From positions 1,101,852 through 1,165,851 of the forward strand of contig OX637350.1 of NCBI GenBank assembly GCA_951799405.1: a stretch of 64,000 bases of DNA. The letters run 5' to 3'. The notes under the pieces were generated by a model that had not been told where the DNA came from, did not search any database, and saw nothing but the letters and a program-made list of their open reading frames with translations. Positions 10,063 through 21,544 of this stretch are shown in pieces. The position numbers and the translations under genes were made by a program. Every line of letters starts with the position of its first letter. Position 1 is the stretch's first letter. The DNA comes from Agapetus fuscipes (lineage: Eukaryota > Arthropoda > Insecta > Trichoptera > Glossosomatidae).

Positions 10063-10770
10063 GAAATCCTCGCATAATTTTTTTTTGTGATTAGCACCAG
10101 TAATATGCCACTGAATCTTACCATATTAAAAAAAGTCATGTATTTTAATTAAAAATACAAAATAGTAATAAAATTAATTAGTACGTAACAGCCGAAAAAA
10201 ATACATTTAAAATCATGCTATCATCACATGTTTTCTACTGAAATTCCTTCCATCATAAACATCTCTAGTACCCACATTCAAGTTAAATCTCAATCATAAA
10301 AGAATGTATGAAACATAAAGCAGCGCCTCTAGGGAGGGTTTAAGTTTGTATATACTTTTAGTACACTTTGTATGAGTTTTGATTTTTTTAATACTCGAAA
10401 TACAACGAGTTTTTGTTGTCATTTGGACTTTGTCTGGACTGAAACGAGTTTTAAACGTTGGACGTTATTTATTTTACAACGTCAATGAGAAATACGACAA
10501 ACTCGACGTTATTTATTTAACTATCGATCACTAATAGATACAAAGTAACGTCAGCCACATTATGAATACAAATTTATGTTAAAATATTAACTTATTATTG
10601 TAGTTTTTTTTTTCATACAATAAAATGTTTAGTTTATTTAAAAGATGGTTGTAAATTTTCATTAATAACAATCAAATTTAAGTAGTATTTTTTTGTATTT
10701 GAATTGATGTAGCCCACATTTAACTTTTTTTTTAAATATTGTATACCTACCTTCAATCGACTGCCTAGAT
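10063..10770. other. AT-rich sequence without recognised genes
   Basis: Nothing coding is visible. 'gcagcgcctctagggaggg' at 10318 recurs in related form at 18846 and 25272, next to other breakpoints. Confidence 0.35.
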
Positions 10771-10776
10771 AATATA

Positions 10777-11218
10777 TATCGACGGTTAAAAGGAAGTAGG
10801 GATAAGCGACGTTTTGGTCGCAAATGAGCTATGAATGCTATCTTACTTAAAATTTTCCGCTCTTTCTTATGCGCTAACTCCCATCGCCCTACAATTATTT
10901 TTTGTTGTTTATGCTCAAACAAACAACTGCGTTTTCCAAGTATGGTTTTTATATTGTAACCTATAAGACTGTGGCTTTTTTTTGTCCTAAAGGCGCTTGT
11001 GACATAAAAAAAATCGTAAAACATCGTAAACCCACATTAAAAGTAATGCCAATAAATGCCTTAAATATTCGTTTTAATTTTAGACCGATTTTGATTTTAA
11101 CGATATTATAAAAAATAAAAAAAGTTACGCCATTTTTCTGCAATCTCAAACTTTAAACTGCTCTCCTGAACAATTAAGTTTTTGTCACTTATGCCCTATT
11201 GCCTTTTAACCGTCGATA
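10777..11218. mobile_element. MITE M5
   Basis: Terminal inverted repeats of about 38 bp: 'tatcgacggttaaaaggaag' at the left against the complement of 'attgccttttaaccgtcgat' at the right, with further pairing inward. Its 370-bp interior holds two overlapping ORFs (120 and 69 codons) on opposite strands with no recognisable motif. They are probably by-products of the symmetrical sequence. Confidence 0.75.
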
Positions 11219-11419
11219 TTGTTATGTTTTAAGTGCGTTCTATTTAATTCAAACTGCGGTGATTAATTTTTCACAATTTATATCAGATTCGGTTCAGATA
11301 CAGACACCTGCACCATACAACAGTCAGTTGATTTCTGAAGCTACAGAGAGTTTGGTCTTTATTTTATAGTAAGAATACAGATCATTCTCGAAATAGGAAG
11401 AATTGCTACTTGCTAGATT

Positions 11420-11535
11420 TTATCAGCATCATATTAACCTGCAAGTCAAGGAATACAAATAATAAATAACATTTTTATGTAAAAACAACAAAACCTTGTT
11501 TCAAAAAGTCAATAGGTACACAAAAAATAAAATAT
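11420..11535 (-). mobile_element. LINE-A fragment upstream of the 3' UTR core
   Basis: This matches the part between the LINE-A stop codon and the conserved UTR ('gcaagtcaaggaatacaaat', 'aaaacaacaaaaccttgttt'), as also seen at 19990-20060 and 60100-60180. Confidence 0.6.
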
Positions 11536-11746
11536 AAAATACATACTAACGAGAATTTTATTCCTTTTCTTTTAAGTGTTTGTTTCTGAAAACGTCTTTT
11601 TTTCTACTTTTATTGCTTAAGGTCATGATCCTTTTGAACCGCTAGGCGCAGAAAAATAATTCATCAAAAAAATTATGATCATAAATTGTAAAAGGCTAAA
11701 AATACACTCAAAAGCATGTTTACGATTGAAGTGTCGTTTTCAACAG

Positions 11747-11805
11747 CTGACCGTACACTCTGGATGAATGACAGCTGTCATCTGTCACCTGTCAGCTGTC
11801 ATCAG
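11747..11805. promoter_or_regulatory. Clustered CAGCTG / TGACAG motifs
   Basis: In about 35 bp at 11769-11803 the sequence alternates TGACAG and CTGTCA, with embedded E-box cores CAGCTG (twice), CATCTG and CACCTG. Another CAGCTG lies at about 11745. TGACAG is the known site of Meis/Homothorax TALE homeodomain proteins and CANNTG of bHLH factors. The clustering is seen; the regulatory role is inference. Confidence 0.3.
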
Positions 11806-12097
11806 TAACCTTGAGAGTGTCATCCCACCTGATCTAACTTGGCTCAGCACTCAAACGTCAAACTGACAGGTGGTTGGATTTATTGGCTAATAAATATCGC
11901 GAACAAGACGTCTAGGTACAATTCTTTTTGCGTCCCATAATAACACGAATATTACCTACATAGATATCTATGGTACCTACCTAACTTAGTAATCTTATGT
12001 ATTATTTAATCTACACATTACTACATTTAGAAGGCTCTTGAGGTGTGATTAACACAAAAAAAACAAAACTCACTAAAAATAAATCACCTTTAAATTA

Positions 12098-12325
12098 TCC
12101 CTTGACTTATAGGTTGGTACGAGGCTGACCACCCATTCTGTGAAAAGTGGTTCACTTTGGCAATGACACTTCTGTGTCAGAGGAAGGTCGACAAAGGCTG
12201 CAGGGTTTATGTTCATTTGAGGTTTGGATTTTAATTTGTAGGTACACATGCAGCATTTATAAACGCGAACTTACATGCACTTAAGAAGCTTAAATCTCAG
12301 CCTGCTTCGCAACTTAGATTATAAA
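12098..12325 (+). mobile_element. LINE-A 3' UTR copy
   Basis: Runs from 'cccttgacttataggttgg' to 'gcaacttagattataaatt', with a small deletion before the tail. Confidence 0.8.
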
Positions 12326-12699
12326 TTATGTATAGAGATACATTATGTGTATATTTGTCTATGTTAGGTACCTACCTAATTTAGTAATCTTATTTATTAT
12401 TCATTCAACATACTCGTATTAAGGTCTATAAGAAGAGGGCTCTTGAGGTGTAATGAACACAAAAAAAGCGCTTAACAAAAATAAATCATCGTAATATTCT
12501 TACTATTGTGTACAATTAGTCAGGAAACGTTTGTTGCACTTCTTCTTCTTTCTCTTGTTATTGATATTTCAATCTGTGATTTACGAAACAAACTTCATAT
12601 CAACTCATGGATCCTGAAACGAGGACGTCCAGCTTCTTTCAGGTGGTCTTCTAGCTGAGTGGTTAACCTATTGACAACTGATTATCCATAACGATGTGT

Positions 12700-12985
12700 G
12701 CGAGTCTTTCATGTCCCATTCTGGAGACACGATCTCTCCAAAATCACCTCCTGGATCTGCTCTATCTCACTATGTCATATATTTCACAGGCTTTTTGTAT
12801 GTGGTCAGCGGTGGCCGGGCCGGTTGCCTGGAACAATCTGCCCGTTGGTGTTCGCGCAAACCAGCCTACCACCACCTTCAGAAAGGGACTAAAAACACTG
12901 CTTTTCTTCAGAAGCCATGGCGCCCTTGAGATGGTCCTGGACCATTAAATGGCGCCACAGGAAAGAAATCATCCATCATCATCAT
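12700..12985 (+). pseudogene. LINE-C reverse transcriptase C-terminus
   Basis: The + frame reads WSAVAGPVAWNNLPVGVR followed by TTTFRKGLKTLLF. This is the end-of-ORF2 signature of CR1/L2/Rex1-group LINEs (W-N-x-L-P-x-x-x-R, then F-K-x-x-L-K-T-x-L-F). A short UTR and an ATC-repeat tail ('catcatcatcatcattg') follow. Upstream frames are shifted against each other, so this is a dead 5'-truncated copy. A minus-strand relative is at 42365-42535. Confidence 0.75.
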
Positions 12986-12989
12986 CATC

Positions 12990-13319
12990 ATTGTTTTTTG
13001 TTTGAATCGCAAAATGCCGTATTACTAAGCTTAAAATTGGAACAGACAGAGATATATATAGATATAAGAAAATTTACACATTCTATTTCTTTTCAATCGG
13101 TTCCATATTTCTGATGGATTCTGCAAGTGCAAAAAAATCATAGCTCCTTTTGCATCATTAACATAACATATTACTTAGAAAATCTTTAAAAATATCCTAC
13201 TGATACATTATTTATTTATTACTAATTCCTGTTAAATAAATAAAACTGCAAACAATATGAACATGAATGTTTTATTCAAAAAATCATTTTTTTTCTTCAC
13301 TTACCTATACCTACAAGTG
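12990..13319. other. AT-rich spacer
   Basis: No gene or clear repeat is seen. Confidence 0.35.
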
Positions 13320-13490
13320 TATTAGGTAAATTGGCATAGACAATTTTGTGTCGTCACCCGGCCGGGTCGCTAGGGAAAAGGCACAGAAATATTTTGTTAT
13401 TGGTCACTAAGAACGACAGTCCCACACAAGACTGACGTTTACTCACGGAGAAAAGAGTTCAAAATTCAAAGTTCCAAATTCAAAAATGTT
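13320..13490. repeat. Dispersed repeat R2 (uninterrupted copy)
   Basis: Contains 'ggccgggtcgctagggaaaa' and 'cccacacaagactgacgttt'. A related copy at 31020-31480 is split by a 299-bp palindromic insertion, and a fragment lies at 53930-54000. This copy therefore shows the approximate empty site of that insertion. Confidence 0.65.
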
Positions 13491-13604
13491 CCGACCTCAT
13501 TGTCGTTATCAGAAAATTACATGGAAAATCTGTCTTGATGAAATTTATGTGTAGGGTTAAGCTTAGGAACGTTTATAATTCAAATCCTAGGACAACTGTA
13601 TACT

Positions 13605-13845
13605 TTCTATAATCTATAATCTAAGTTTCAAATTTAAAATTCACATTATGTAAATGCACACCCACAAATAGACTTGTTTAAGTAATCGCTTAAAAAATCT
13701 GCATGTGTACCTATGTACTTACAAATTAAAATCTATACCTCAAATTAACATACACCCTGCAACTTGTGCTGACTTTCCCTGTGAAATTGGCAAAGTGAAC
13801 CATATTTTACAGTATGGAGGGTCAGCCTCATACCAACCAAAATAC
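13605..13845 (-). mobile_element. LINE-A 3' UTR copy
   Basis: Minus-strand copy with its tail at the left ('tctataatctataatctaag', 7-bp tail unit) and the 'agcctcataccaacc' edge at the right. Confidence 0.8.
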
Positions 13846-13849
13846 TATA

Positions 13850-14687
13850 GTAAAAGTATTTCTACGTTAGTAGGTACATCTTTAGGAAAACTGCAAAAAA
13901 ACGGTAACTGTCAAATAATGACAGTTGCCAATTTTTGACGTGTAGTTACTATTTTTTTACATGTATAAATTTACTACCGCTACTTTAAATCAGATATATG
14001 CTTGCAGTGCGACAGCAAGCGACAGTTTAAATGTTTTTTTTCCTATATTTAACTGACACCTATCACGGCACACGGTGGCAACTTTGTAAGTTTGTAAATA
14101 ATATTGACGTTTCTGACCTGAATACTTACAAAGTTACAATTTTGTACCTACGTGTAGGTATAAACCTGTAAATAAAAAAATCCTTGTAGGTAGGTGCGAA
14201 AGAACTAGAATTTTTAATTGATACTACAAAAATGTCATGTCTTTTTAGCACAATTCTTACAATGTTTCTTTCATTATTGAATACCTACCTAGGTATCACA
14301 GCCATATGATTATTAAAAGTATTTGTGTAAACATAAGTAATACCTACAACAATAAATATGACTTAAATTTCCTTTCCAAAGGAAAAGCAATTAGACACCT
14401 GTTCAACATATTATTTAAGCGTTTAACAAATTAAAAATACCAATTGGATTATAAAAGTACCAACGAAAAATACCATTTTAGTTAATGCAAGGAATGTCAT
14501 TTTTTATAAATGCCTATTTATATATATTTGTACTACTAAGTACAAATCATTCATTACTATTTGTTTTATTTATAAAAAATAAGTAACGGTATTTCTGACA
14601 CCTTTCCAAAAAAATATTAAACCATTCAACAAAATTTACCTTTCAATAATTAGGTACATATTTTTGTAGATGTCTATATCTTCCTTG
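13850..14687. other. AT-rich sequence without recognised features
   Basis: Very AT-rich with several 'taggtaggtacct'-like motifs. No coding or repeat identity was found. Confidence 0.35.
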
Positions 14688-14930
14688 GCTTATAGGTTGG
14701 TATGAGGATGACCAAACATGCTGTAAAAAATAATTCACCTTGCCAATGTAGCACTTGCTTGTCGGCAAAAATTGCAGGGCAATGTTCATTTGAGGTTTGG
14801 ATTTAAATTTGCAAGTACACAATATACAACATTTGTAAGCGCGAAATTACACGTGTCTGTTTGTGGACATGCATTCAACATGAATTTTAAATATTTACAT
14901 ATCTTACGCAACATAGGTTGTAGGTTATAA
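14688..14930 (+). mobile_element. LINE-A 3' UTR copy
   Basis: 'ccttggcttataggttggt' to 'gcaacataggttgtaggtt'; moderately diverged with a damaged tail. Confidence 0.75.
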
Positions 14931-14934
14931 CCAA

Positions 14935-16042
14935 ATTACATAAGCAATGTAAATTTTAATGGAAGTAATCAAAAATTCAAATACAAGCAAAAACAGTTAA
15001 AAAAAAATAGCCGCAAAAAATAAAACACTAGGAAATCATGTTTATTACCTTTCTGTAGCTGTGTTGAGGTAGGCTCTTTGGAAAGTGCGTAGTTCGATGC
15101 GTGCATAGAAGTTCGCAAAACTTCCAACACTCGGCCGATCGATTTTGCAACCAATTTGTTCGCAAATCACTCTTACACACGTGTTTACGTTCACATAAAA
15201 AAACAGTTCTAAAAAGTTTATCTATCAGTAAATATTATTAACATTTATTAACTAATAGAACTTTAAAATTTGCTTACTCCAACTACTTAGGTTTTAATTT
15301 TTGTAATTATGTAATATTTTATTCAATATTTTTTTTAAGTATTGCACATTCGTATACAAATAATGGAATATTTATGAGATCGTATTGTTTTTAATTATTA
15401 AGGTATACTGTATTTTAAAAATAATTACATTAAAACGTTAGCAACCCATCAGAGGTAGGTATCAATAAGTAGGTATATATACCTATACTTTTTATAGTAG
15501 CTACTTAAAGTATGTACTATTTTCACTTGTCAATCAGAAGGTACTTACTTACCTTTTAAGGTATTATCAGGTAGGTACTATTAAGTACATGTACAATTGT
15601 TTTGATTTTTTTTTTCACTATTTTCTGTGAATGTTTTAGTATTTAACTTTTATAATAACAATTTACTACGTAAGTATACTTAGATGAACATGAGTTAAGG
15701 TGATTATTAAGTTTATAAGAAAAATACTTAGTTTATTTTTTTTTGTAGTATACTGGTTAGGAGGTATGCATTTATTTCTACGTATACAAATTAGGTATAC
15801 AATTTCACTATCGAAACTAACAAAAAAACACTTCAATTTAACCAGAAAATGTGGGTAGTATATATTTGTGTTGAAATATATAAAAAAAAATAAGTAAACT
15901 TTATTGAGAGTTGTATAGGCTTTATTTTTCTGAAAGTATATTATTATGTTATTGAAACTTTATTCACATGATATTGCACAATCTTAAAAGTATGATTTTC
16001 TCTGTTGTGTGTTCACTTGAGTTATGTTTTTTTTTTATGAGA
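14935..16042. other. AT-rich flank of the CpG island
   Basis: Strongly AT-rich with homopolymers and 'aggtaggta' motifs. No gene is seen; the composition changes abruptly at about 16.05 kb. Confidence 0.4.
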
Positions 16043-16411
16043 TTAGCGTCGATTGTTAGGTTGACGGTTCCGCAAGGCGCCGCGACGTTCACCCTGTGTG
16101 TCCGCTCGCCGGACGCTGACTGACGGACGTCCCGACGTCCGCGGCGCAATCACCGGACACTCGTCGCGCTCGGCCACTTCCGGCGGCGCTCGGGCGCGCT
16201 CGGGCCCGTGGCGGGAAAGAACCAGGAGCGCGCGCCATCTGTTGGCCGGGGCGGGGCAAGGCGGAGTCACGAAACAGCTCGGCCGCCATCGGAAAACGAC
16301 GGAAACACACGAACAATTGTACAGACGCACGCAGACGAGTGACTTAGTCGAGTGAAAGTTGACAACAAAAATTTAAGTGAATTCCAAAGAAAAACCTGCA
16401 ACCAACAAAAA
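16043..16411 (+). promoter_or_regulatory. CpG-rich promoter and probable non-coding first exon
   Basis: About 250 bp (16060-16310) are GC- and CpG-dense, in contrast to kilobases of AT-rich DNA on both sides. The block contains a GC box ('ggggcggggc', about 16248), 'ggccgccatcgg' (YY1-like core) and an E-box ('ccatctgttgg'). It grades into a purine-rich 5'-UTR-like stretch ending in a strong splice donor, AAAA|GTAAGT (donor at 16412). This suggests a TATA-less promoter and an untranslated first exon on the + strand, with the coding exons downstream or outside the window. Several short ORFs cross it on both strands but none looks real. The promoter call is inference; the gene is unknown. Confidence 0.55.
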
Positions 16412-16699
16412 GTAAGTAGATAATTTCCTTTAATATATTCTAATGTATCAATACCTACAATTTTATACTGTTTTATTCTGTTTATATAGAGTAATTGTGA
16501 TATTTGTAAAATGTATGACAGTTCTACTTGCGTCCATAAAAACATGTCGGTTTTTATAGTTTGACAAATTTACGCAATGTCAGTCCATTACCATTGAATT
16601 TATTTGCTTAAAATCAACACCAAATCACTTCTGGACTTCTATTTTATCGTCAAAATGCTGAAAATTAAGTAATAAACAACATAACCTCAAAATATTTCT

Positions 16700-16935
16700 C
16701 GTGTCATGGCGTCCGCTTGAGGCCGCCACCTGCCGGGCCGCGTTGGCTCCGCCCACAGGGGGCGTGGCCTGTTAATAGTTGTACTTAAGGCTGCCATCGC
16801 TTAAAATAATTGACATTAGCCGCTATACAAAACGCTAAATAATTTATTGATACAAGCCGTGGTGGTGTATGTAACTTGGCGCTTTTTCTTTGAATGTGTA
16901 CGACACTGGGGGAGGGGGGAGGGGGGCTGCAGATA
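16700..16935. promoter_or_regulatory. GC-rich intronic block with G-run
   Basis: A second GC-rich patch holds opposed GC/KLF-type sites around 'ggctccgcccacagggggcg' (about 16745-16764), which also resembles a CTCF core. A guanine run with three or more G5-6 tracts lies at about 16908-16928 and could form a quadruplex. It lies just downstream of the proposed first exon. Confidence 0.35.
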
Positions 16936-17397
16936 CAGTCGAGGGGAGCGAAGACACAAATCATAAATTCATTTGAATTTTCTTGCTGAAATAATAGCTG
17001 TAGCGTTTTAAAGGTTCAACTTTTTTAGCGTTACAACAATTTGCATAATATTCACCAACCAAACCAGTATGGAAATTCAACTTTATTTTTATACCACGAC
17101 AGGTCAATCGTCATTTACGAAATGGTCCATCAATTAGTCAGAAATATAGATAGATAATAAACACGATTTTTTGTACATGTTTTAATGAATGTACCTATAC
17201 CTAAATGCACTGCATACCTATTTGACATTCAACAATTAATAATTTGTCTTTAAACTTTAAAACATGTTAAAACAATGCCTCGATTGCAATTTTTTTTCAA
17301 TTCTAGACCTGACAAAAATATAAAAAAAGTTATAAAAAAATTGTTCGCTTTTTTCAATATCACCCTCTTTCATTTTAAATGCGTGTCTTTTTTTGTC

Positions 17398-17500
17398 AGT
17401 ACCAACACATGCAGCATGTGTATCCGCAAACTTACACGTCTTTGCTAGTAACGATGCATTTAATATGATCCTTAAATATTTACAAATCTTTATAACTAAC
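17398..17500 (+). mobile_element. LINE-A 3' UTR fragment
   Basis: Only the distal block remains: 'acatgcagcatgtgtatccg', 'aaacttacacgtctttgct' and 'tgatccttaaatatttac'. Confidence 0.6.
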
Positions 17501-17840
17501 ACTATCGTTAGATAGAGACCAGCCGCGAAACATCCACGAAGGCAAATAGTTTTTGGATTCCAACTTATCTGAAATTAATTTCAAATTCACGAGACCTTGA
17601 AACGCGATGAAGTTAGATACCTAGATATTTTCGTAATAAGTTATTTAATATAATATTTTTGTACGTTAACTATTTATTTATTTGTTCTTTAGGATATCGT
17701 ACAAATACCGTATTTTTTGGATAAATCGTATATTGCCACGATTTTTTGTATTTATTTTGAGTAGGTACCTACATGCATGGAACGCACGCCCCTCGCCACG
17801 TACCTATCTATATGTTAAACGAATGATCTGAGGGGTTGAA

Positions 17841-18221
17841 ATGGAGCGGTATTTGTATCCTATGGAAGAGTTCTCTTCCTCCCTTCACGACTCCCGCGAT
17901 GAGGAAAGTGTTCAACTAACACTGAAACGTTATACAACGACAAGACGACAACTGCCGAAATTAAAGTCGTTAAAAGCGGACCCTCCCCGGAATGGACAAT
18001 TAAGGCAAATTAACAAATGTTTATTCAAGTACGGGCACGCACTTTCAATACCTGCCGAGCGGCAAACCCACACCCGCCCAAAGCGAGACGATTTTTATGT
18101 AACTGCCTCCTTAATCGTCTTTGGATTGCGAGCGAACATACTGTTTGCTAATTTGAAATTTGCACAAAAACACGACGAAATTTGTTTGCTCGGCTGTGTT
18201 TTTAAAAAGATGATTAGATAA
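17841..18221 (+). CDS. 126-codon ORF of unknown function
   Basis: An ATG-initiated ORF (context 'gttgaaatgg') encodes a basic, soluble-looking 126-residue product beginning MERYLYPMEEFSSSLHDSR. It has no signal peptide, membrane segment or motif I recognise. It is the longest ORF in the window outside a repeat, and its base composition is more balanced than that of its surroundings. It lies about 1.4 kb downstream of the putative first exon at 16.4 kb. It could be a single-exon gene, part of a larger exon, or a conserved non-coding block: the second half is rich in homeodomain-like cores such as 'tttttatgtaac' and 'ccttaatcg'. Coding status is uncertain. Confidence 0.3.
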   Translation: MERYLYPMEEFSSSLHDSRDEESVQLTLKRYTTTRRQLPKLKSLKADPPRNGQLRQINKCLFKYGHALSIPAERQTHTRPKRDDFYVTASLIVFGLRANILFANLKFAQKHDEICLLGCVFKKMIR

Positions 18222-18261
18222 GTCGTCGTCCCCTCATTGCTTGTTTGGTTTATTTGCCATT

Positions 18262-18565
18262 TGATTCAAAGAATTACATTTAAGCATATAAAACAAACTA
18301 ACACTAAACAATTAAACAGTAAAAATTAAAACCTACAGAACATATTCTATAAAAAAGTGAAAAATATTATTTTAAAGCCTCAGCCTTAAACGCCAGCATT
18401 ACCTACAGATCAACCGTCATTTTTTTCGGCCCTTGCATACCTACTTCTTTCATTTCATTCAGAATCATAACCTTTTTCACACAAGCTCTCCTTTTATTAT
18501 GACTCTGGATATCCCATTCATTCGCTATTTCGTCAATGTCATCCTCCGTCAGTGTCATCCTGCAA
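18262..18565 (-). pseudogene. LINE-A reverse transcriptase C-terminus fragment
   Basis: Minus strand: the end of LINE-A ORF2 (compare 45839-46129) with recognisable DIQSHNKRRACVKKVMILNEMKE-like coding, plus the region after the stop. The frame is damaged and the conserved UTR is absent. Confidence 0.7.
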
Positions 18566-18839
18566 ATGTCATTGGATAAGTTTTTACCTAATTTTGTTAT
18601 TTTTATTCAACCCATAAGTAAGATTTTTCATTATTAGGTAGATGATATAGCAAAATATCTACCTAAATGAATCCATTGCCTTTTAAGAAATTTGCGGTTC
18701 ATATTTTCCCCTTCATAAAATTAATATGTTTTTTATGAATTATTGTACCGCGAGTAGGTAATTATAAAACATTGCAGAAGTACTCAACCATCGCGTAAAT
18801 GCATTAAACAGAAAAACGTGGTCACTTTGGAAGTAGATA

Positions 18840-19100
18840 CTCACTACAGCGCCTCTATTGAACGTTTAAGCTTCGACACATATTTTTTATATTTTGTATT
18901 GTTTGTGTATTAACACTGTGAAAATTCATTTTGTTTCAATTTATAATTTTTGGATGAAATTTTTCAAGCAAAACACTGTTTATTTTCACTATAGACTTTA
19001 TTTAAAAGATTAAAATCTTTAAAACAAAATTACGAACATTTTCGACCTAGAAGGTCATCCTGATGATGACCTTCTAGGTCGAAAACGTTCATATTTTTTA
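18840..19100. repeat. Palindromic element with hammerhead-like core (PAL-a)
   Basis: Begins with a shared 'gtttgtgtattaacactgtg' block (also at 31515) and 'aaaacactgtttattttcac'. It ends with a hairpin whose arms are 'cgacctagaaggtcatc' and its complement. The hammerhead motif is at 19060-19090. Confidence 0.65.
19057..19090 (+). ncRNA. Hammerhead ribozyme-like motif, copy 1
   Basis: Core CTGATGA (19060-19066), stem II GACCT/AGGTC with a 3-nt loop, GAAA (19081-19084), then palindromic AACGTT-type stem III with C at the cleavage position. Stem I does not pair here (ATC against ATA), so this copy is probably inactive. Confidence 0.55.
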
Positions 19101-19364
19101 TGTTTGCGTAATAGTTTTTACGTGGTGTATACTACAGGTATTTCTCAGGTTATAGACAGTATAATATCAGCAGGCTGAGAGCTGCGCGCGCACCAATCAT
19201 GAAAACATGAAAGCCCGCCAACAAATCACTTAACAGCGAACATTTTAATACAGAAACACATCCAGTGGGGTAGCCAGAAGAATGGCGCTTGGACAAGGGG
19301 TGCACAATGCTGGGGGAGTAAAAAAATAGCAACTTTTACAAATATCACCTCTATTTCAAAGAAG

Positions 19365-19682
19365 CGACCAGTTGATAGAGTGCTTGCATTCTATTCTATA
19401 CCGAGAGCTCTGGTTTGAATCCCACCGAATATGTCAGAAATGATTTCCTGTTTCGGTGTTTATTTCAAAACCCAAAATAAAATACCGGCTAGGTTTACTC
19501 AACCATCACAATAAATGAGTAGGTACAAGAAAGAAAACAAGCTGGGAATCCCCCAGTTATTTACCTACTTGGTTGGTGTAAGGCTGGCCGCCTTCCGTGT
19601 AAAAATAAATAGGTTCAACTCAACACAAGCAAAACGCTTCAGGGATAACACGGCAAGAAGTGTCACTATATGTATAGCTTAC
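19365..19682 (+). mobile_element. SINE1, nearly full length
   Basis: The head 'gttgatagagtgcttgcatt' and B box 'ggtttgaatccc' are followed by the normal body ('aaaataccggctaggtttac') and end 'cactatatgtatagctt'. It has internal substitutions in the serine-rich repeat region of the body. Confidence 0.85.
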
Positions 19683-19744
19683 CTACATACTTGAGTTTTC
19701 TGCGTGCGTTTTTTTCAAAAAAAAACTTTTTATTAGATACTACT

Positions 19745-20272
19745 AGATCTGTAACCTATAATCTATCTATAATCTAAGTTGCAAGGATATAATCATTCAA
19801 AGCTCTCAGATGTATGCCCACAAACAAACACGTGTAGTTCGCGCTTACAAATGCTGATTGTGTACTTACAAATAAAATCCAAACCTCAAATGAACATAAG
19901 CCCTGCAACTCTTGCCGACATTCCCTGAAACAGGGGTGACATTGGCAAAGTGAACCATTTTTTACAGTATGGGTGGTCAACCTCATACCAACCTATAAGT
20001 CAAGGAATACGAGTAATAAATAACATTTTTAAGTATAAGAAAACAACAAAACCTTAAAAATAAATCTATACAAAAAAAGTCAAAAATATCTTAAGCAAAA
20101 AATGTAGCAAGCTAATAAACCAACATTACAAATCAGCATTGCAGATAAGCCGCCACTTCTTCCTGTCCTTGCATACTTCTTTCATTTCATCCAGAGTCAT
20201 AATTTTTTTCATACAAGCTCTCCTTTTATTATGACTCTGGATATCCCATTCACTCGCTATTCACTAGATATT
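19745..20272 (-). mobile_element. LINE-A 3' end, including the ORF2 end
   Basis: Minus-strand copy with tail ('tataatctatctataatcta'), the full conserved 3' UTR, the 'aaacaacaaaaccttaaaaa' linker and about 130 bp of damaged ORF2 C-terminus (20140-20272). The UTR is almost identical to 9833-10040, indicating recent activity. Confidence 0.85.
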
Positions 20273-20857
20273 AGATAAATATGGGTTTGTCAGATAAATG
20301 CACCTTTTTTCCTATTTTTTATGAGAGAAAACACCGAATAAGTGTGATAATCCTGTAGTTTAGAAGTCTTTCATGAGCTCTTCCATATAATTAGTTCACT
20401 TAAGTACTATGAGAAGTTACACGATAGAATGTTTGAAATGTTTAAAATGAATGAAGCGATAAAATGTTTTATCCACAATTTCTCAAATCAGTGAATCAAC
20501 ACCTATTCGTTAACCTTTAAGTTGGCGATTTGACGTCCTTTCAGTTTTTATTCATTTATTAAGTGAGAATGAAATAATTATTGACAAATACATAGGTAAC
20601 AAAAAATACTCCAAAAACACGTTGTAATTACGTATGCCCATTTGTTTTGTATCTCTGTTTGAATGAACACGTCGGTTGGCTTATATACTAATACAAACGC
20701 AGATACATATGTGTATGTATAAGAATACACTAATATAGGCTTACGCACACACTTACACCACCTGCTTACATGAACAATCAGGGGCATAGTCTTTAAAACC
20801 CATACCGGAAAATCTTTATAATCAATTAAAACAAAACATCAATATTAGTTAAATGAA
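20273..20857. other. Unassigned sequence
   Basis: No gene or clear repeat. A short stretch of alternating 'atacatatgtgtatgtata' lies near 20705. Confidence 0.35.
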
Positions 20858-21415
20858 GTAAGGTAGAGGAAGACCGAGAAAGGTATGGATGGACCAAATA
20901 TCCGAAATTGCGAATGAATGGAATATCCAGAGTCATAATAAAAGAAGAGCTTGTATGAAAAAGGTTATGACTCTGGAGGAAATGAAAGAAGTATGTAAGG
21001 ATAGAAAGAAATGGCGGTTGATCTGTAATGTTGGCGGCTAGGGTTTATTATTAAGGTGAAATTGGTTTTATGATTTAGTTTTTTTTTTTTTTTGGTGTCC
21101 ATGTAGGTATATATTGTTATTTGTTGATTTAAAAAAAAATGTAATTCGTCATGTATGTTCCTTGACTTATAGGTTGGTATGCGGCTGACCACCCATACTG
21201 TAAAAAAAAATGGTTCACTTTGCCAATGTCACCCCTGTTTCAGGGAAGGACGGCAAGAGTTACAGGGCTTATGTTCATTTGAGATTAGGTTTTTATATTG
21301 TAGGCCCACATGCGGCATGTGTTAGCGCGAAATTATACATGTCTGCTTGTGGGAATGCATTTAATGTAAATCTTAAATGATATATATCTTTGCAGCTTAG
21401 ATTAGATTAGATTAG
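20858..21415 (+). mobile_element. LINE-A 3' end with ORF2 C-terminus
   Basis: The + strand carries the last ~60 codons of ORF2 (RPRKVWMDQISEIANEW, then RRACMKKVMTLEEMKE and the stop after a Gly-Gly end at about 21040). The linker, the conserved 3' UTR (21160-21395) and a TTAGA-type tail follow. It is very close to 45815-46490. Confidence 0.9.
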
Positions 21416-21544
21416 AAGTTAGGGACCTAAGACAAATTCCTAATTTCTTTATGTCAAAAATTAAGTTAAGAACCAGTATAAAAAAAAATCCGATCCGGAA
21501 TCCGGTCAATAATGACACTGGTGACTGACAAAGTATAATATATA

